A stretch of 64,000 bases of DNA from Vibrio aestivus (lineage in GTDB: Bacteria > Pseudomonadota > Gammaproteobacteria > Enterobacterales > Vibrionaceae). Positions 41,121 to 52,095 of the stretch are shown here, piece by piece. Each line of letters begins with the position of its first letter. The stretch's first letter is position 1. Where the stretch lies: NCBI GenBank assembly GCA_003263845.1, contig JYJN01000035.1, positions 1-64,000 of the forward strand, in the 5' to 3' direction. The notes beneath the pieces were generated by a model. The model saw only the letters and a list, made by a program, of their open reading frames with translations, ran no database searches and was not told where the DNA came from. Made by a program: the position numbers and the translations under genes.

Positions 41121-41852
41121 ATGCGAATCCCTCGAATCTATCACCCTGAACCTATTCAACAACTTGGTACGCTTGCCCTCAGTGAAGATGCAGCTGGCCA
41201 TGTAGGTCGTGTGCTAAGAATGAAACCAGAGCAGCAAGTGCTGCTGTTTGATGGAAGTGGGCATGAGTTTCCGGCCGTCATTACTGAAGTGACAAAAAAA
41301 GCCGTACACGTAGACTTAACCGAAAAGATTGAGCGCGATATCGAATCACCACTGAACCTGCACCTAGGCCAAGTTGTGTCACGTGGTGACAAAATGGAAT
41401 TTACCATTCAAAAATCAGTGGAACTGGGCGTGAATACCATTACTCCACTCATTTCAGAGCGCTGCGGCGTCAAACTCGACCAAAAGCGCTTTGATAAAAA
41501 ACTGGCGCAGTGGCAGAAGATTATCATCGCAGCTTGTGAGCAGTGTGGCCGCAATACTGTGCCAGAGATTCGCCCAATTATGTCCCTTGAGGATTGGTGT
41601 AAAGAAGAGTACCAAGGCTTGAAACTCAACCTGCACCCAAGAGCAAAGTACTCAATCAACACCCTGCCAGAGCCCGTGACCAACGTGAAGCTTTTGATTG
41701 GCCCAGAGGGTGGTCTGTCATCGAGTGAAATCGATATGACTCAAGAATATCAATTTGAAGAGACGCTACTCGGCCCGCGTGTACTGCGTACCGAAACAGC
41801 GGCTCTGACTGCAATTACCGCCTTACAAGTTCGCTTCGGCGATCTCGGCTAA
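41121..41852 (+). CDS. rsmE: 16S rRNA (uracil(1498)-N3)-methyltransferase
   Basis: SPOUT-class methyltransferase modifying U1498 in the decoding region. 243 residues with N-terminal [12 protein letters not shown], a PUA-like domain, then [22 protein letters not shown] and the knot motif [13 protein letters not shown], ending with [16 protein letters not shown]. The next gene, gshB, starts 12 bp later, as in E. coli (rsmE-gshB). Confidence 0.95.
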   Translation: MRIPRIYHPEPIQQLGTLALSEDAAGHVGRVLRMKPEQQVLLFDGSGHEFPAVITEVTKKAVHVDLTEKIERDIESPLNLHLGQVVSRGDKMEFTIQKSVELGVNTITPLISERCGVKLDQKRFDKKLAQWQKIIIAACEQCGRNTVPEIRPIMSLEDWCKEEYQGLKLNLHPRAKYSINTLPEPVTNVKLLIGPEGGLSSSEIDMTQEYQFEETLLGPRVLRTETAALTAITALQVRFGDLG

Positions 41853-41864
41853 CCGGAGAAGACA

Positions 41865-42812
41865 ATGATTAAACTAGGCATCGTCATGGACCCAATCTCG
41901 TCCATCAACATCAAGAAAGATTCCAGCTTCGCCATGATGCTAGAAGCACAAAGCCGAGGCTATGAAATCCACTATATGGAGATGAATGATCTACACTTAG
42001 ATCAAGGCGTAGCGGTTGCCGACACTAAGGTTGTCACACTTAAGGAAGATCCGAGCGACTGGTATCAATTTCAGTCTGAGCAAACTATTAAACTGTCTGA
42101 ACTAGATGCCGTTTTAATGCGCAAAGATCCTCCGTTTGATACTGAGTACATTTACGCGACATACATTTTAGAGCGTGCTGAAGTTGAAGGAACTTTGATC
42201 GTTAATAAGCCTCAAAGTTTAAGAGACTGCAACGAGAAGCTATTCACCGCTTGGTTCCCAGAGCTAACGCCGACAACCATAGTGACTCGTAAAGCAGAAA
42301 AGATTAAAGCATTCCAAGGTGAACACGGCGACGTCATCCTAAAACCGCTAGACGGTATGGGCGGCGCTTCTATCTTCCGCGTGAAGGAGAAAGATCCAAA
42401 CGTCTCCGTGATCATTGAAACGCTGACAAATCATGGTCAAAACTACGCAATGGCGCAGACTTTTGTTCCAGACATCAGCAACGGTGACAAACGTATTTTA
42501 GTAGTTGATGGTGAACCAATGCCTTACTGCCTAGCCCGAATTCCGGCTAAAGGCGAAACTCGCGGAAACCTTGCCGCAGGTGGCCGTGGTGAAGCAAGAC
42601 CACTTAGCGAGACCGATCTCAAGATCGCTCAAGCAGTTGCACCGACACTAAAAGAGAAAGGTTTAATCTTTGTAGGCTTAGACGTTATTGGCGATAAACT
42701 CACAGAGATCAACGTAACCAGCCCAACGTGTATTCGAGAAATTGAGGCGGCGTTTGATATCTCTATCACAGGCAAACTAATGGACGCTATTGAGCGTCGA
42801 TTAAAAGCGTAG
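41865..42812 (+). CDS. gshB: Glutathione synthetase
   Basis: ATP-grasp ligase joining gamma-glutamylcysteine and glycine. 315 residues; [21 protein letters not shown] is the family N-terminus, [12 protein letters not shown] follows, the glycine-rich loop is [11 protein letters not shown], and the C-terminal [14 protein letters not shown] holds Mg ligands. A Shine-Dalgarno CGGAGAAG precedes the ATG. It is part of rsmE-gshB-yqgE-ruvX. Confidence 0.96.
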   Translation: MIKLGIVMDPISSINIKKDSSFAMMLEAQSRGYEIHYMEMNDLHLDQGVAVADTKVVTLKEDPSDWYQFQSEQTIKLSELDAVLMRKDPPFDTEYIYATYILERAEVEGTLIVNKPQSLRDCNEKLFTAWFPELTPTTIVTRKAEKIKAFQGEHGDVILKPLDGMGGASIFRVKEKDPNVSVIIETLTNHGQNYAMAQTFVPDISNGDKRILVVDGEPMPYCLARIPAKGETRGNLAAGGRGEARPLSETDLKIAQAVAPTLKEKGLIFVGLDVIGDKLTEINVTSPTCIREIEAAFDISITGKLMDAIERRLKA

Positions 42813-42865
42813 ATGTTGCTACAGGCAGCACATCGCTGCCTGTAACTGACTATAGGTGGAGTGCA

Positions 42866-43429
42866 ATGAATCTAACCAATCATTTTCTAGTCGCCATGCC
42901 GGGTATGCAAGACCCCTACTTCCAACGCAGAGTCATCTATGTGTGTGAGCACAATGATGAGGGTGCAATGGGCCTGATGATCAATGCCCCTATCGATGTG
43001 ACTGTGGGCAGTATGCTCAAGCAGGTTGATGTAGAGCCCGCTCATCCGCAGCTTGTTACAGAAAGTCTGGATAAACCCGTATTAAATGGTGGTCCGGTTT
43101 CTGAAGATCGTGGCTTTATCCTCCACCAGCCAAAAGATAGCTATGAGTCTAGCTTGCAGATGACCGACAAAATTTCGGTCACCACTTCCAAGGATATTTT
43201 AAGTGTCTTAGGTACTGAAGCTGAGCCAAACAGCTACTTAGTTGCTCTTGGCTATTCAGGTTGGGAAGCAGGACAGCTCGAAAATGAGCTTGCAGAGAAC
43301 TCTTGGTTAACCATTGAAGCTGACCCTGACGTGATATTTAATACGCCAATTACTGAACGTTGGCAAAAAGCGGTACAGATGCTTGGCATCGATGCTGCGC
43401 AACTTTCCATTCAAGCAGGGCACGCGTAA
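42866..43429 (+). CDS. YqgE/AlgH family protein
   Basis: 187-residue cytosolic protein of the UPF0301/AlgH family. Typical motifs are [43 protein letters not shown] and [15 protein letters not shown]. AlgH was named for alginate control in Pseudomonas, but its biochemical function is unknown. It lies between gshB (53 bp) and ruvX (31 bp). Confidence 0.92.
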   Translation: MNLTNHFLVAMPGMQDPYFQRRVIYVCEHNDEGAMGLMINAPIDVTVGSMLKQVDVEPAHPQLVTESLDKPVLNGGPVSEDRGFILHQPKDSYESSLQMTDKISVTTSKDILSVLGTEAEPNSYLVALGYSGWEAGQLENELAENSWLTIEADPDVIFNTPITERWQKAVQMLGIDAAQLSIQAGHA

Positions 43430-43460
43430 ATCGGCCCTGTTTCAATCTATCGGATAAAAT

Positions 43461-43886
43461 ATGTCTCGATCCATAATGGCTTTTGATTTTGGTACCAAAA
43501 GCATAGGCAGTGCTATTGGCCAAGAAGTCACAGGTACCGCATCTCCCCTAAAGGCCTTCAAGGCAAATGACGGGATCCCAAACTGGGATGACATCGAAAA
43601 GCAGATCAAAGAGTGGCAGCCAGACCTCTTGGTTGTTGGATTACCGACCGATCTTCACGGTAAAGATCTAGAAAGCATTACTCAACGAGCACGAAAGTTT
43701 GCCAAGCGTCTGCAAGGTCGATTTGGTATGCAAGTCGAAATGCATGATGAGCGTTTATCGACAACCGAAGCTCGCGCCGATCTGTTCAACATGGGTGGTT
43801 ACAAGGCGCTTACCAAAGGCAACGTTGACTGCCAATCTGCAGTAGTGATTTTGAAAAGTTGGTTTGAAGCCCAGTGGGCGGAATAA
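43461..43886 (+). CDS. ruvX: Putative pre-16S rRNA nuclease YqgF/RuvX
   Basis: RNase H-fold resolvase-like nuclease implicated in 16S rRNA 5'-end maturation. 141 residues, starting [20 protein letters not shown] with the first catalytic Asp, then [12 protein letters not shown] and [10 protein letters not shown]. The length is normal. It is last of the gshB cluster, and a bidirectional terminator separates it from pilU. Confidence 0.94.
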   Translation: MSRSIMAFDFGTKSIGSAIGQEVTGTASPLKAFKANDGIPNWDDIEKQIKEWQPDLLVVGLPTDLHGKDLESITQRARKFAKRLQGRFGMQVEMHDERLSTTEARADLFNMGGYKALTKGNVDCQSAVVILKSWFEAQWAE

Positions 43887-43916
43887 TCTTAGATTATAAC
43901 TAGTAGCCCAATCTAA

Positions 43917-43945
43917 AAAGCCCCAAGCATTTGCTTGGGGCTTTA
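43917..43945. terminator. Bidirectional terminator between ruvX and pilU
   Basis: Perfect stem AAAGCCCCAAGCA / TGCTTGGGGCTTT with a minimal loop, flanked by A- and T-rich tracts. Confidence 0.9.
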
Positions 43946-43968
43946 TGTTTGAAGCTATTGATTGAGTC

Positions 43969-45075
43969 TCAATCCATATCGATTTTAACGTCAGCAAGGC
44001 TGCCCGCGTCCGCGCTACTGCCTTGAGATGTTTTGAGCATTAAACGTAAGTCATTGGCAGAGTCTGCACTGTGCAGCGCATCTTCCTCACTGATTTTCCC
44101 ATCGACCACTAATTGATAAAGTGACTGATCGAAAGTTTGCATCCCTACTTCCTGGGACTTCGTCATAGTTGCTTTTAGCTCGTGCAAATCACCGCGGCGA
44201 ATCAAGTCAGACACTCGTGGACTATTGAGCAATACTTCAAACACACCGTGACGCCCTTGACCATTTTTATCACGCAATAGCTGCTGGCCAACTACACCTT
44301 TCAGGTTCATCGATAAATCAAACAGAAACTGCTCTTTTTGCTCTTTTGGCACGAGATGTAAGATACGTTCTAGTGCTTGATTGGCGTTATTAGCATGTAA
44401 GGTAGCCATGCATAAATGCCCTGTTTCAGCAAACGTCATCGCGTACTCCATGGTTTCACGAGAACGAATTTCGCCAATCAAAATCATGTCTGGTGCTTGG
44501 CGCAGTGAGTTCTTTAACGCCACTTCATAGCTTTCCGTATCAAGCCCTACCTCGCGCTGAGTCACAATGCAGCGTTTGTGCTCATGAACAAATTCGATCG
44601 GGTCTTCAACCGTTAAAATATGTCCGGTGCGATGGCTATTTCGAAAACCTGTCATGGCCGCCATGGTAGTCGATTTACCCGAACCCGTCGCGCCAACTAC
44701 CAAAACCAAACCACGCTTGGCAATGGCTAGATCTTGCAGCACATCAGGAAGCTTTAACTGCTCAAAGGTTGGAATATTGGTTTCAATACGGCGGATAACC
44801 GCACCGGGCAGTTCACGCTGATAGAAGGCACTAACACGGAACCGTCCAGAGTCTCGAACGATGGCAAAATTGGATTCGCGAGAATGCTTGTACTCCGCTT
44901 GACGATCTTGATCCATCATCTCGCGAATTAGGTTATGAGCGTGAATCTCAGAGAGCTTTTCACCTTGAGGCTTTAGCTCACCATCAACTCTAAACAAAAC
45001 AGGAGCACCGACTGTAATATAGAGATCCGATGCACGTTCATCGATCATTCCCTGTAAACACTGATCTAAATTCAT
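43969..45075 (-). CDS. pilU: Type IV pilus retraction ATPase PilU
   Basis: PilT-dependent retraction ATPase for twitching and DNA-uptake pili. 368 residues: N-terminal PAS-like domain with DLYITVGAPVLFRVDGEL, Walker A GATGSGKSTT near residue 128, Asp box LTVEDPIEFVHEH, Walker B DMILIGEIRSRE and His box CMATLHANNA. It lies 11 bp after pilT on the same strand. The C-terminal acidic tail (LADVKIDMD) is typical of PilU rather than PilT. Confidence 0.95.
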   Translation of the reverse strand: MNLDQCLQGMIDERASDLYITVGAPVLFRVDGELKPQGEKLSEIHAHNLIREMMDQDRQAEYKHSRESNFAIVRDSGRFRVSAFYQRELPGAVIRRIETNIPTFEQLKLPDVLQDLAIAKRGLVLVVGATGSGKSTTMAAMTGFRNSHRTGHILTVEDPIEFVHEHKRCIVTQREVGLDTESYEVALKNSLRQAPDMILIGEIRSRETMEYAMTFAETGHLCMATLHANNANQALERILHLVPKEQKEQFLFDLSMNLKGVVGQQLLRDKNGQGRHGVFEVLLNSPRVSDLIRRGDLHELKATMTKSQEVGMQTFDQSLYQLVVDGKISEEDALHSADSANDLRLMLKTSQGSSADAGSLADVKIDMD

Positions 45076-45086
45076 GATTGTCTCTC

Positions 45087-46123
45087 TTAAAAGGCTGACG
45101 ATTCCATGTCCACTTTCTTCTGAACTTCTTCCAATTCAACATGGCCTTGCGCGATCAATTGTCTCGCACTTTGCTCCATGGTCTTCATTCCATGGGCTGC
45201 ACCCGTCTGAATAATTGAGTACATCTGGGCAACTTTGTCTTCACGGATCAAGTTACGGATCGCCGGAGTGCCTAGCATGATCTCGTGACAGGCTACACGG
45301 CCACCACCGATACGTTTTAACAGCTTCTGTGCGATAACAGCACGTAACGATTCAGAAAGCATCGAACGCACCATGTCTTTATCGCTACCTGGGAAGACAT
45401 CAATGATACGGTCGATGGTTTTCGCCGCCGAGCTGGTATGCAAAGTACCAAACACTAAGTGCCCGGTTTCTGCAGCCGTTAAAGCTAGGCTGATTGTCTC
45501 TTGATCACGCAGCTCACCGACTAGAATCACATCGGGATCTTCACGCAATGCGCTACGCAGCGCGTTTTTAAAACTGTGGGTATCACGGTGAACTTCACGC
45601 TGGTTGATCAAACATTTGTTGTTGGTATGAACAAATTCGATCGGATCTTCAATGGTTAGAATATGTTTGTTGTGGTTGCGGTTAATGTAATCCACCATCG
45701 CTGCCAGCGTGGTCGATTTACCTGAACCCGTAGGCCGGTGACCAATACCAAGCCTTTCTCATAATTAGAGACTTGCTCAAAAATATCTGGCGCATCAAGC
45801 TGCTCGAGGGTTGGGATATCAACTGGAATAGTACGAAATACCGCCGAGCATCCGCGAGATTGATTGAAAGCGTTAACACGAAAACGGCCAACATCTGGTA
45901 ATTCAAATGAAAAATCGACTTCCAGCTTCTCTTCAAATTCGCTGCGCTGAGAATCATTCATGATTTCAAACACTAGGCGATGCACATCTGAATGACTAAA
46001 AGCAGGAACGCCTAGCTTTCTAACTTCACCATCAATACGAACCATTGGCGGAACACCTGCAGAAAGGTGTAGATCTGACGCATTATGCTTTACACTAAAA
46101 TCCAGTAACTCAGCGATATCCAT
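45087..46123 (-). CDS. pilT: Type IV pilus retraction ATPase PilT (single-base deletion in read)
   Basis: Hexameric motor that depolymerises type IV pili. The N-domain begins MDIAELLDFSVKHNASDLHLS. The break falls in Walker A near 45733-45734: the coding strand reads GGCCTACGG where GGCCCTACGG would give VTGPTGSGKSTTLAAM. Downstream, ILTIEDPIEFVH, DPDVILVGELRDQE and VFGTLHTSSAAKTID are intact. The corrected protein is 345 residues, the exact family size. Its ATG is only 24 bp from that of divergent yggS. Confidence 0.95.
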
Positions 46124-46147
46124 TTATTTTCCTTAGTAAAGTTAGCT

Positions 46148-46852
46148 ATGAGTAGTATTGAACAAAATATTCAACAGATCACCTCACAGATTGAGGAAAT
46201 ACAACAAAAGTGTGGACGAGCTCTAGGCTCGGTGCAACTTTTGGCCGTCAGCAAGACTAAACCGGTGGAAGCAATTCTCGAAGCCGCTTCGGCAGGGCAA
46301 GTAGCATTTGGTGAAAACTACGTCCAAGAAGGCGTTGATAAAGTCCATTACTTTGCTGAAAACCATGCAGATTTAACTTTAGAATGGCACTTTATCGGCC
46401 CAATTCAATCCAATAAGACACGCCCGGTCGCTGAATGCTTTGCTTGGGTGCATACCGTCGATAGAGACAAGATTGCCAAGCGACTAAGCGATCAACGCCC
46501 TGAAGGTTTACCTCCTCTACAGGTGCTGATTCAAGTCAACACCAGTGGCGAGCGCTCTAAATCAGGTACTAGTGAAGAGGAAGTTTTTCAGCTTGCAGAG
46601 TTGATTTCTAGCCTTCCAAACCTCACTTTAAGAGGATTGATGTCAATTCCTGCTAACGTCAGCGACTACGCATCTCAGTGTGCGGCTTTCGAGCAACTGG
46701 CAGAGCTTAACCAGAAACTGGCAGCGATTTATCCGCAAGTCGATACACTATCGATGGGGATGAGTGGCGATATGCAGGCAGCAATTGAAACTGGCAGCAC
46801 TATGGTACGAATCGGCACTGCAATTTTTGGCGCGCGTGATTATTCTCGCTAG
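46148..46852 (+). CDS. yggS: Pyridoxal-phosphate homeostasis protein YggS
   Basis: PLP-binding TIM-barrel protein of the PLPBP family controlling vitamin B6 and amino-acid pools, not an enzyme in vitro. 234 residues with PLP Lys36 in LLAVSKTKP, then FGENYVQE, WHFIGPIQSNK and the phosphate-binding SMGMSGDMQAAIETGSTMVR. It heads the yggS-proC-yggT-yggU cluster; association with proC is widespread. Confidence 0.95.
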   Translation: MSSIEQNIQQITSQIEEIQQKCGRALGSVQLLAVSKTKPVEAILEAASAGQVAFGENYVQEGVDKVHYFAENHADLTLEWHFIGPIQSNKTRPVAECFAWVHTVDRDKIAKRLSDQRPEGLPPLQVLIQVNTSGERSKSGTSEEEVFQLAELISSLPNLTLRGLMSIPANVSDYASQCAAFEQLAELNQKLAAIYPQVDTLSMGMSGDMQAAIETGSTMVRIGTAIFGARDYSR

Positions 46853-46934
46853 ATGAGTGAACTCACTAGAACACATACCAATCGAGCTAAAGTCGTTCAA
46901 AAAACATAACGAATAACAATTAGGATTCACCTTC

Positions 46935-47754
46935 ATGGAACATAAGAAAATTACCTTCATTGGCGCTGGAAACATGGCCCGCTCTATTATCGCTGGTCTT
47001 GTGGCAAGCGGTTACCCTGCATCTCTAATTACGGCAACCGATCCAAACCAATCTCAGCGTGATTTTCTAACCAACCAATATGGCGTAAACGCATCAGACG
47101 ATAATCTGGCTTCTGCGCAGCAAGCCGACGTTGTGGTCCTTGCTGTGAAACCTCAGCTAATGGAAGTAGTTGGTGCTGGCATTCAAGATGTGGATTACAG
47201 CAGTAAATTGGTGATTTCAATTGCGGCAGGCATCAATGCAGAGCGCCTCAATGAAATGCTAGGCAGCAAGTTGAACCTCGTCCGAGTAATGCCAAACACC
47301 CCAGCACTTGTGGGCAAAGGCATGAGTGGCCTTTACGCAGCAAACGGCGTAACAGGCTCAGACAAAACTTTTGCCGCAGAACTTCTTGGCGCAGTAGGTG
47401 AAGTATGTTGGGTTGAACAAGAGTCTGGCATCAACAACGTTATTGCAGCCGCAGGCAGCGCACCAGCGTATTTCTTCTTATTCATGGAAGCGATGCAAGC
47501 GGAAGCCATTGCACAAGGTTTTAATGAAGATACAGCAAGGCTTCTAGTGCAACAATCGGCATTAGGCGCGGCTGAAATGGTTATAGCAAACCCAGATACC
47601 GCACTATCAAACGCTGCGCGAGCAAGTGACTTCAAAAGGCGGCACTACCGCCGAAGCTCTGCGTACATTTAACGAACACCAACTTTCAGACATTGTTGCG
47701 CAAGCGATGCAAGCCGCTGTAGCAAGAGCTGAAGAGATGGAAAAACTATTTTAA
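46935..47754 (+). CDS. proC: Pyrroline-5-carboxylate reductase (single-base insertion in read)
   Basis: Final step of proline synthesis. The Rossmann start is ITFIGAGNMARSIIAGL; NLVRVMPNTPALVGKGMSGL and GSAPAYFFLFMEAM follow. At 47609-47611 the run AAA shifts the frame; with two A it reads LSTLREQVTSKGGTTAEALRTF, the C-terminal P5CR signature, and continues to a stop at 47752-47754. The corrected length is 272 residues, as usual. The uncorrected reading ends early in an unrelated Arg-rich tail. Confidence 0.94.
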
Positions 47755-47801
47755 TTTCGATCGCACAAGATAGTGCGGGCAAACCCTGTTAAGGATCTCT
47801 T

Positions 47802-48359
47802 ATGAATTCTATGAGTTTTCTGATCTCCACCCTGTTTGATCTCTACATCATGGTTGTGATCTTACGTATCTGGTTACAAGCGGCGCGAGCGGACTTTTAC
47901 AACCCGTTCTCGCAGTTTATTGTTAAAGCAACACAGCCTGTTGTTGCACCACTACGCCGTGTTATTCCATCTATTGGTAGCCTAGATATGGCGACACTAT
48001 TGTTCGCTTATGTGCTTTGTGTCGTTAAGTTTGTTGCGCTGATTTTCATTGCTTCGAGCGGCTCAGTCACATTTAGCACTGACTTTCTATTCTTAGGCTT
48101 GCTTTCACTGGTTAAAGCCGCTGGTGGCCTACTATTCTGGGTACTATTACTACGTGCCATTCTTAGCTGGGTAAGCCAAGGTCGCAGCCCTATCGAGTAT
48201 GTATTCCATCAATTAACAGAGCCAATGCTTGCGCCTATTCGTCGCATTCTGCCAGCTATGGGTGGTTTCGACCTGAGCGTATTGGTGCTGTTTATCGTGC
48301 TTCAGTTCGCTAACTTCTTAATGGGCGATATTATTGGACCCGTCTGGTTCCAGCTATAA
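47802..48359 (+). CDS. YggT family integral membrane protein
   Basis: 185 residues with two YggT repeats, each a hydrophobic hairpin followed by [26 protein letters not shown] or [27 protein letters not shown] (quoted in part as the repeat signature RR-I-P-x-x-G). Four or more membrane helices. Function is unclear; plant and cyanobacterial relatives affect nucleoid or thylakoid organisation, and osmotic roles are reported. It overlaps yggU's start by one base. Confidence 0.92.
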   Translation: MNSMSFLISTLFDLYIMVVILRIWLQAARADFYNPFSQFIVKATQPVVAPLRRVIPSIGSLDMATLLFAYVLCVVKFVALIFIASSGSVTFSTDFLFLGLLSLVKAAGGLLFWVLLLRAILSWVSQGRSPIEYVFHQLTEPMLAPIRRILPAMGGFDLSVLVLFIVLQFANFLMGDIIGPVWFQL

Positions 48360-48649
48360 TGACATTAGCGGTTTGGCGCGAAGGGAATGATCTCCTTTTG
48401 CGCCTTTATATCCAGCCTAAAGCAAGCCGAGATAAAATTGTTGGCTTACATGGTGATGAAATAAAGGTCGCAATCACAGCACCACCCGTTGATGGCAAAG
48501 CCAATGCACATTTAGCCAAGTACTTGTCCAAACAGTTTAAAGTGGCCAAAGGTGCGATTGAGATTGAGAAAGGTGAACTTGGGCGACATAAACAAATACG
48601 AATATTAAGCCCCAAACAAATCCCGAATGAAATTGAAGCCATCCTATGA
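48359..48649 (+). CDS. DUF167/YggU family protein
   Basis: 96-residue small alpha/beta protein of unknown function. The signature is [19 protein letters not shown], then [22 protein letters not shown]. The ATG overlaps the yggT stop codon (TAATG), so the two are translationally coupled. Its final codons overlap the leading codons proposed for the next frame but not the chosen start. Confidence 0.92.
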   Translation: MTLAVWREGNDLLLRLYIQPKASRDKIVGLHGDEIKVAITAPPVDGKANAHLAKYLSKQFKVAKGAIEIEKGELGRHKQIRILSPKQIPNEIEAIL

Positions 48650-48681
48650 TGGCTTTTCTTTTAAAATCCGAAGGAAGAATA

Positions 48682-49113
48682 ATGAAAAAATGGATCACAT
48701 TACTGGCAGCATCTTTGCTTACTCTACCCAGTTGGGCAGGCCAATTTCAAACTATCAAAGACGTTGAGGTTCACTACTCGGCGTTCAACTCTACCTTTAT
48801 CACGCCGCAAGTGGCACGCAGCTACAAGCTCAAGCGCAACGGCTACTCTGCAATTCTAAACATTAGTGTGTTGGACACCTCAAAAGCTGGCAAACCAGCG
48901 ACTCAAGCCAAAGTGAGCGGCCATGTTCGAAATCTTATCGGCAATACCCGAAAGCTGGAGTTTCGCGAAGTTATCGAAGCGAATGCAATTTACTATCTCG
49001 CCGAGTTTTCAATTAGCAACGAAGAGGTCATGACCTTCGATTTAAACATCGACTCTGGCAATAGCGGCAAAGGTAAATTACAGTTCACACAAAAATTTTA
49101 TGTTGAAGAGTAA
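48682..49113 (+). CDS. DUF4426 periplasmic protein
   Basis: 143 residues with a cleavable signal peptide (MKKWITLLAASLLTLPSWA, cleavage after SWA). The mature part is beta-rich: VHYSAFNSTFITPQVARSY, YSAILNISVLD, YLAEFSISNEEVMTFDLNID. DUF4426 proteins are found mainly in Vibrio and relatives; function unknown. The start at 48682 is chosen over one overlapping yggU because it follows GAAGGAAG and begins a signal peptide. Confidence 0.88.
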   Translation: MKKWITLLAASLLTLPSWAGQFQTIKDVEVHYSAFNSTFITPQVARSYKLKRNGYSAILNISVLDTSKAGKPATQAKVSGHVRNLIGNTRKLEFREVIEANAIYYLAEFSISNEEVMTFDLNIDSGNSGKGKLQFTQKFYVEE

Positions 49114-49149
49114 GCGCACTCATCTCGCTTAGTTTTAGGAGAATACCCG

Positions 49150-49758
49150 ATGAACGCACAAAAGATTGTCTTGGCGACTGGTAACCAAGGCAAAGTCCGT
49201 GAAATGGCCGATCTACTGTCAGATTTTGGCTTTGACGTGATTGCTCAGACTGAATTAAATGTGTCAGAAGTTGCAGAGACTGGCACAACATTCATCGAGA
49301 ACGCCATTATTAAAGCGCGCCATGCAGCCCAAGAAACAGGACTACCTGCTATTGCGGACGATTCTGGTTTAGAAGTCGATTTCCTAAAAGGCGCACCGGG
49401 TATCTACTCAGCGCGTTACGCAGGTGAGAATGCTTCAGACCAAGAGAACCTAGAAAAGCTACTTAAAGCGATGGAAGGGGTTCCAGAAGCCGAGCGCACT
49501 GCTCGTTTCCACTGTGTATTGGTGCTAATGAAGCATGAAAACGATCCAACACCAATCGTTTGTCATGGCAAATGGGAAGGTCGAATCTTAACTCAGGCTC
49601 ACGGTGAAAACGGCTTTGGCTACGATCCAATTTTCTTTGTACCAGAAGATAACTGCGCTTCAGCCGAGCTAGAGCCTACTCGTAAGAAACAACTCTCTCA
49701 CCGTGGCAAAGCGCTCAAGTCTCTGTTTGCTCAGCTTTCAGAGCAAACTGCCAAGTAA
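49150..49758 (+). CDS. rdgB: XTP/dITP diphosphatase
   Basis: House-cleaning pyrophosphatase removing deaminated purine nucleotides. 202 residues: [15 protein letters not shown] at the N-terminus (substrate site), [43 protein letters not shown] and the C-terminal [10 protein letters not shown]. Shine-Dalgarno AGGAGAA. It is followed closely by hemW, the common order in gamma-proteobacteria. Confidence 0.96.
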   Translation: MNAQKIVLATGNQGKVREMADLLSDFGFDVIAQTELNVSEVAETGTTFIENAIIKARHAAQETGLPAIADDSGLEVDFLKGAPGIYSARYAGENASDQENLEKLLKAMEGVPEAERTARFHCVLVLMKHENDPTPIVCHGKWEGRILTQAHGENGFGYDPIFFVPEDNCASAELEPTRKKQLSHRGKALKSLFAQLSEQTAK

Positions 49759-49776
49759 TCATTCGTGAGTCAGACC

Positions 49777-50952
49777 ATGTTAACGCCACCAGCACTCAGC
49801 TTGTATGTTCACATCCCATGGTGTGTACAGAAGTGCCCTTACTGCGATTTCAACTCTCATGCTCAAAAGGGAGAGATCCCGGAACAAGAGTACATCAGCG
49901 CTCTACTTGAAGATCTCGATACCGATATCGAGAAATACCGCCTTCATGATTCACCACGCCCGCTGCACTCTATCTTTATCGGTGGAGGAACTCCGAGTTT
50001 AATTTCAGCACAAGGCATTGAAACGCTTCTGAAAGAAATTGAAAGGCGTATCGCTTTCAAAGCTGATATCGAAATCACCATGGAAGCTAACCCTGGCACT
50101 ATCGAAGCAGAACGTTTTGCTGGCTATCGAAAGGCGGGGGTAAATCGAATTTCGATTGGGGTACAGAGCTTTGAGCAACAAAAACTTGAACGCTTAGGCC
50201 GTATCCACGGACAAGATGAAGCGGTCAATGCTGCTCATTTAGCGCATAAAATTGGCTTAAATAGTTTCAACCTCGATCTGATGCACGGCCTACCGGATCA
50301 ATCAGTAGAACAAGCACTGGCAGATCTCGACAAGGCGATTGAACTCAACCCACCACACCTGTCTTGGTATCAGTTGACGATTGAACCGAACACCCTGTTC
50401 TACTACAAAACGCCGACCTTACCCGACGATGATGATCTATGGGATATCTTCGAACTTGGCCATCAAAAACTGGCGGATGCGGGCTACGTTCAGTACGAGA
50501 TCTCGGGCTACAGCAAAGCAGGTTATCAGTGTCAGCATAACCTCAACTACTGGCGCTTTGGTGATTACCTAGGCATTGGCTGTGGCGCGGCGGGTAAGGT
50601 GAGCTTTGCAGATGGTCGAATTGTTCGTACGACTAAGATTAAACACCCTAAGGGCTACTTAGCGGCTTATCAGAACCTGACCAAGCCTTACCTTTCTGAC
50701 GAACAACTGGTGGCGGACGAAGATAGGCCATTTGAGTTTTTCATGAACCGCTTTCGATTAATGGAGCCTTGCCCTAAGCAAGATTTTGTCGCCACGACCG
50801 GATTAAGTTTAGCGAGTATTAAGTCCACGACAGACTGGGCGATTGAGAAAGGCTATCTAATCGATTCAGAGCTTAACTGGCAGATAACAGAGAAAGGGAA
50901 GTTGTTCTTTAACGATCTGATTGAGGCATTCATGCCGGAAGAGGACGAATAG
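49777..50952 (+). CDS. hemW: Heme chaperone HemW (radical SAM)
   Basis: Radical-SAM relative of coproporphyrinogen dehydrogenase, now regarded as a heme chaperone. The cluster motif is HIPWCVQKCPYCDFNSH (Cys16, 20, 23), IGGGTPSL and EANPGTIE follow, and the C-terminal HemN-type domain is present. The start is ATG 49777 (MLTPPALSLYVHIPW, 391 residues); a GTG four codons upstream is also possible. It was long annotated as a HemN-like oxidase. Confidence 0.93.
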   Translation: MLTPPALSLYVHIPWCVQKCPYCDFNSHAQKGEIPEQEYISALLEDLDTDIEKYRLHDSPRPLHSIFIGGGTPSLISAQGIETLLKEIERRIAFKADIEITMEANPGTIEAERFAGYRKAGVNRISIGVQSFEQQKLERLGRIHGQDEAVNAAHLAHKIGLNSFNLDLMHGLPDQSVEQALADLDKAIELNPPHLSWYQLTIEPNTLFYYKTPTLPDDDDLWDIFELGHQKLADAGYVQYEISGYSKAGYQCQHNLNYWRFGDYLGIGCGAAGKVSFADGRIVRTTKIKHPKGYLAAYQNLTKPYLSDEQLVADEDRPFEFFMNRFRLMEPCPKQDFVATTGLSLASIKSTTDWAIEKGYLIDSELNWQITEKGKLFFNDLIEAFMPEEDE

Positions 50953-50983
50953 AACTCCATTATTTTCTGCCATCGAATACAAA

Positions 50984-51021
50984 AAAACCTCTCACAGCAC
51001 TCATAGCTTTGAGAGGTTTTT
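50984..51021. terminator. Bidirectional terminator between hemW and glsB
   Basis: Stem AAAACCTCTCA / TGAGAGGTTTT with a loop of about 16 bases, flanked by A- and T-runs. Confidence 0.82.
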
Positions 51022-51044
51022 ATTTATAGAGTCGAGCGCTCTAA

Positions 51045-51971
51045 CTAGAAAATCGAGCGTCCGATTCGCTCAGATAGCAGTTCTAACGCCTTAGTACCCG
51101 CTAAAGAGTTCCCTGAACCATCTAACTCAGGAGACCAAACCGCAATCGTCATCTCACCGGGAACAATCGCGATAATACCGCCACCGACACCAGATTTACC
51201 CGGCATACCAACACGGTAAGCAAACTCCCCCGCACCGTCGTACAAACCACACGTTGCTAACAGCGCATTTAACTGTTTTGTCTGAGTTGGTGTCACCACT
51301 TCTTTTCCAGTTTGAACTGACACACCTTTATTGGCCAAGTAGCTGAAGGTTTTAGCTAAGTCCGCACAACTCATTTTGAGTGCGCAGGCATGGAAATAGT
51401 TGTTTAGAACAGGAATGACTTCGTTGCTAAAGTTGCCAAACGAGCGCATTAGATATGCGATGGCCGCGTTTCGGTCACTGTGCATCATCTCAGAGGCCGC
51501 AACGACCTTGTCGTAAACGATATGTGTGTCACCCGATAACTGGCGCACATATTCCAAAAGTCGCTGTCTAGGCGCAGATAAGCGGCTTTGCAGCAAGTCA
51601 GCAACCACAATAGCCCCAGCATTAATAAATGGATTACGCGGTATACCCTGCTCCATCTCTAACTGAATCATGGAATTGAAAGCTTGGCCAGACGGCTCTT
51701 TACCCACACGTGACCAAATCTCCTCAGGCTTATACAAAGACATCGCAAGCGTTAAGCTTAGAGCCTTAGAGATAGACTGAATCGAGAACGCTTCATCTGC
51801 ATCACCAGCCGTGAAGAGCTCACCCTCATTGGTAAACACCGCAATACCTAATTTACTTGCCGGTACTTTCGCCAAAGCAGGAATGTAATTCGCTACCTTT
51901 CCCTGACCAATAAGCGGCCTGACTTCCTCTAGAACGGAACTTAGAATTTGTTGGGTTGGCATATCAATCAT
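51045..51971 (-). CDS. glsB: Glutaminase
   Basis: Serine-dependent glutaminase converting glutamine to glutamate and ammonia, related to beta-lactamases. 308 residues (or 305 from an ATG three codons in). The Ser-x-x-Lys motif is [10 protein letters not shown] near residue 65-70; [11 protein letters not shown] and [12 protein letters not shown] are family blocks. In E. coli GlsB works at neutral pH. It is separated from the downstream genes by its own terminator region. Confidence 0.94.
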   Translation of the reverse strand: MIDMPTQQILSSVLEEVRPLIGQGKVANYIPALAKVPASKLGIAVFTNEGELFTAGDADEAFSIQSISKALSLTLAMSLYKPEEIWSRVGKEPSGQAFNSMIQLEMEQGIPRNPFINAGAIVVADLLQSRLSAPRQRLLEYVRQLSGDTHIVYDKVVAASEMMHSDRNAAIAYLMRSFGNFSNEVIPVLNNYFHACALKMSCADLAKTFSYLANKGVSVQTGKEVVTPTQTKQLNALLATCGLYDGAGEFAYRVGMPGKSGVGGGIIAIVPGEMTIAVWSPELDGSGNSLAGTKALELLSERIGRSIF

Positions 51972-51992
51972 CTCAACTCAATCTGTAGGATA

Positions 51993-52018
51993 AAAAAAGC
52001 CAGCATTTGCTGGCTTAA
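51993..52018 (-). terminator. Terminator of the 52096-53124 methyltransferase gene
   Basis: Stem AAGCCAGCA / TGCTGGCTT with a short loop and T7 on the minus strand, about 80 bp after the stop. Confidence 0.85.
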
Positions 52019-52095
52019 GTGGCCCATCAATTTGGGCAGAGCAATTTAAATCATTGCGAGCAATGAATCGACATCCAATCTCGCAATTTAAAATA

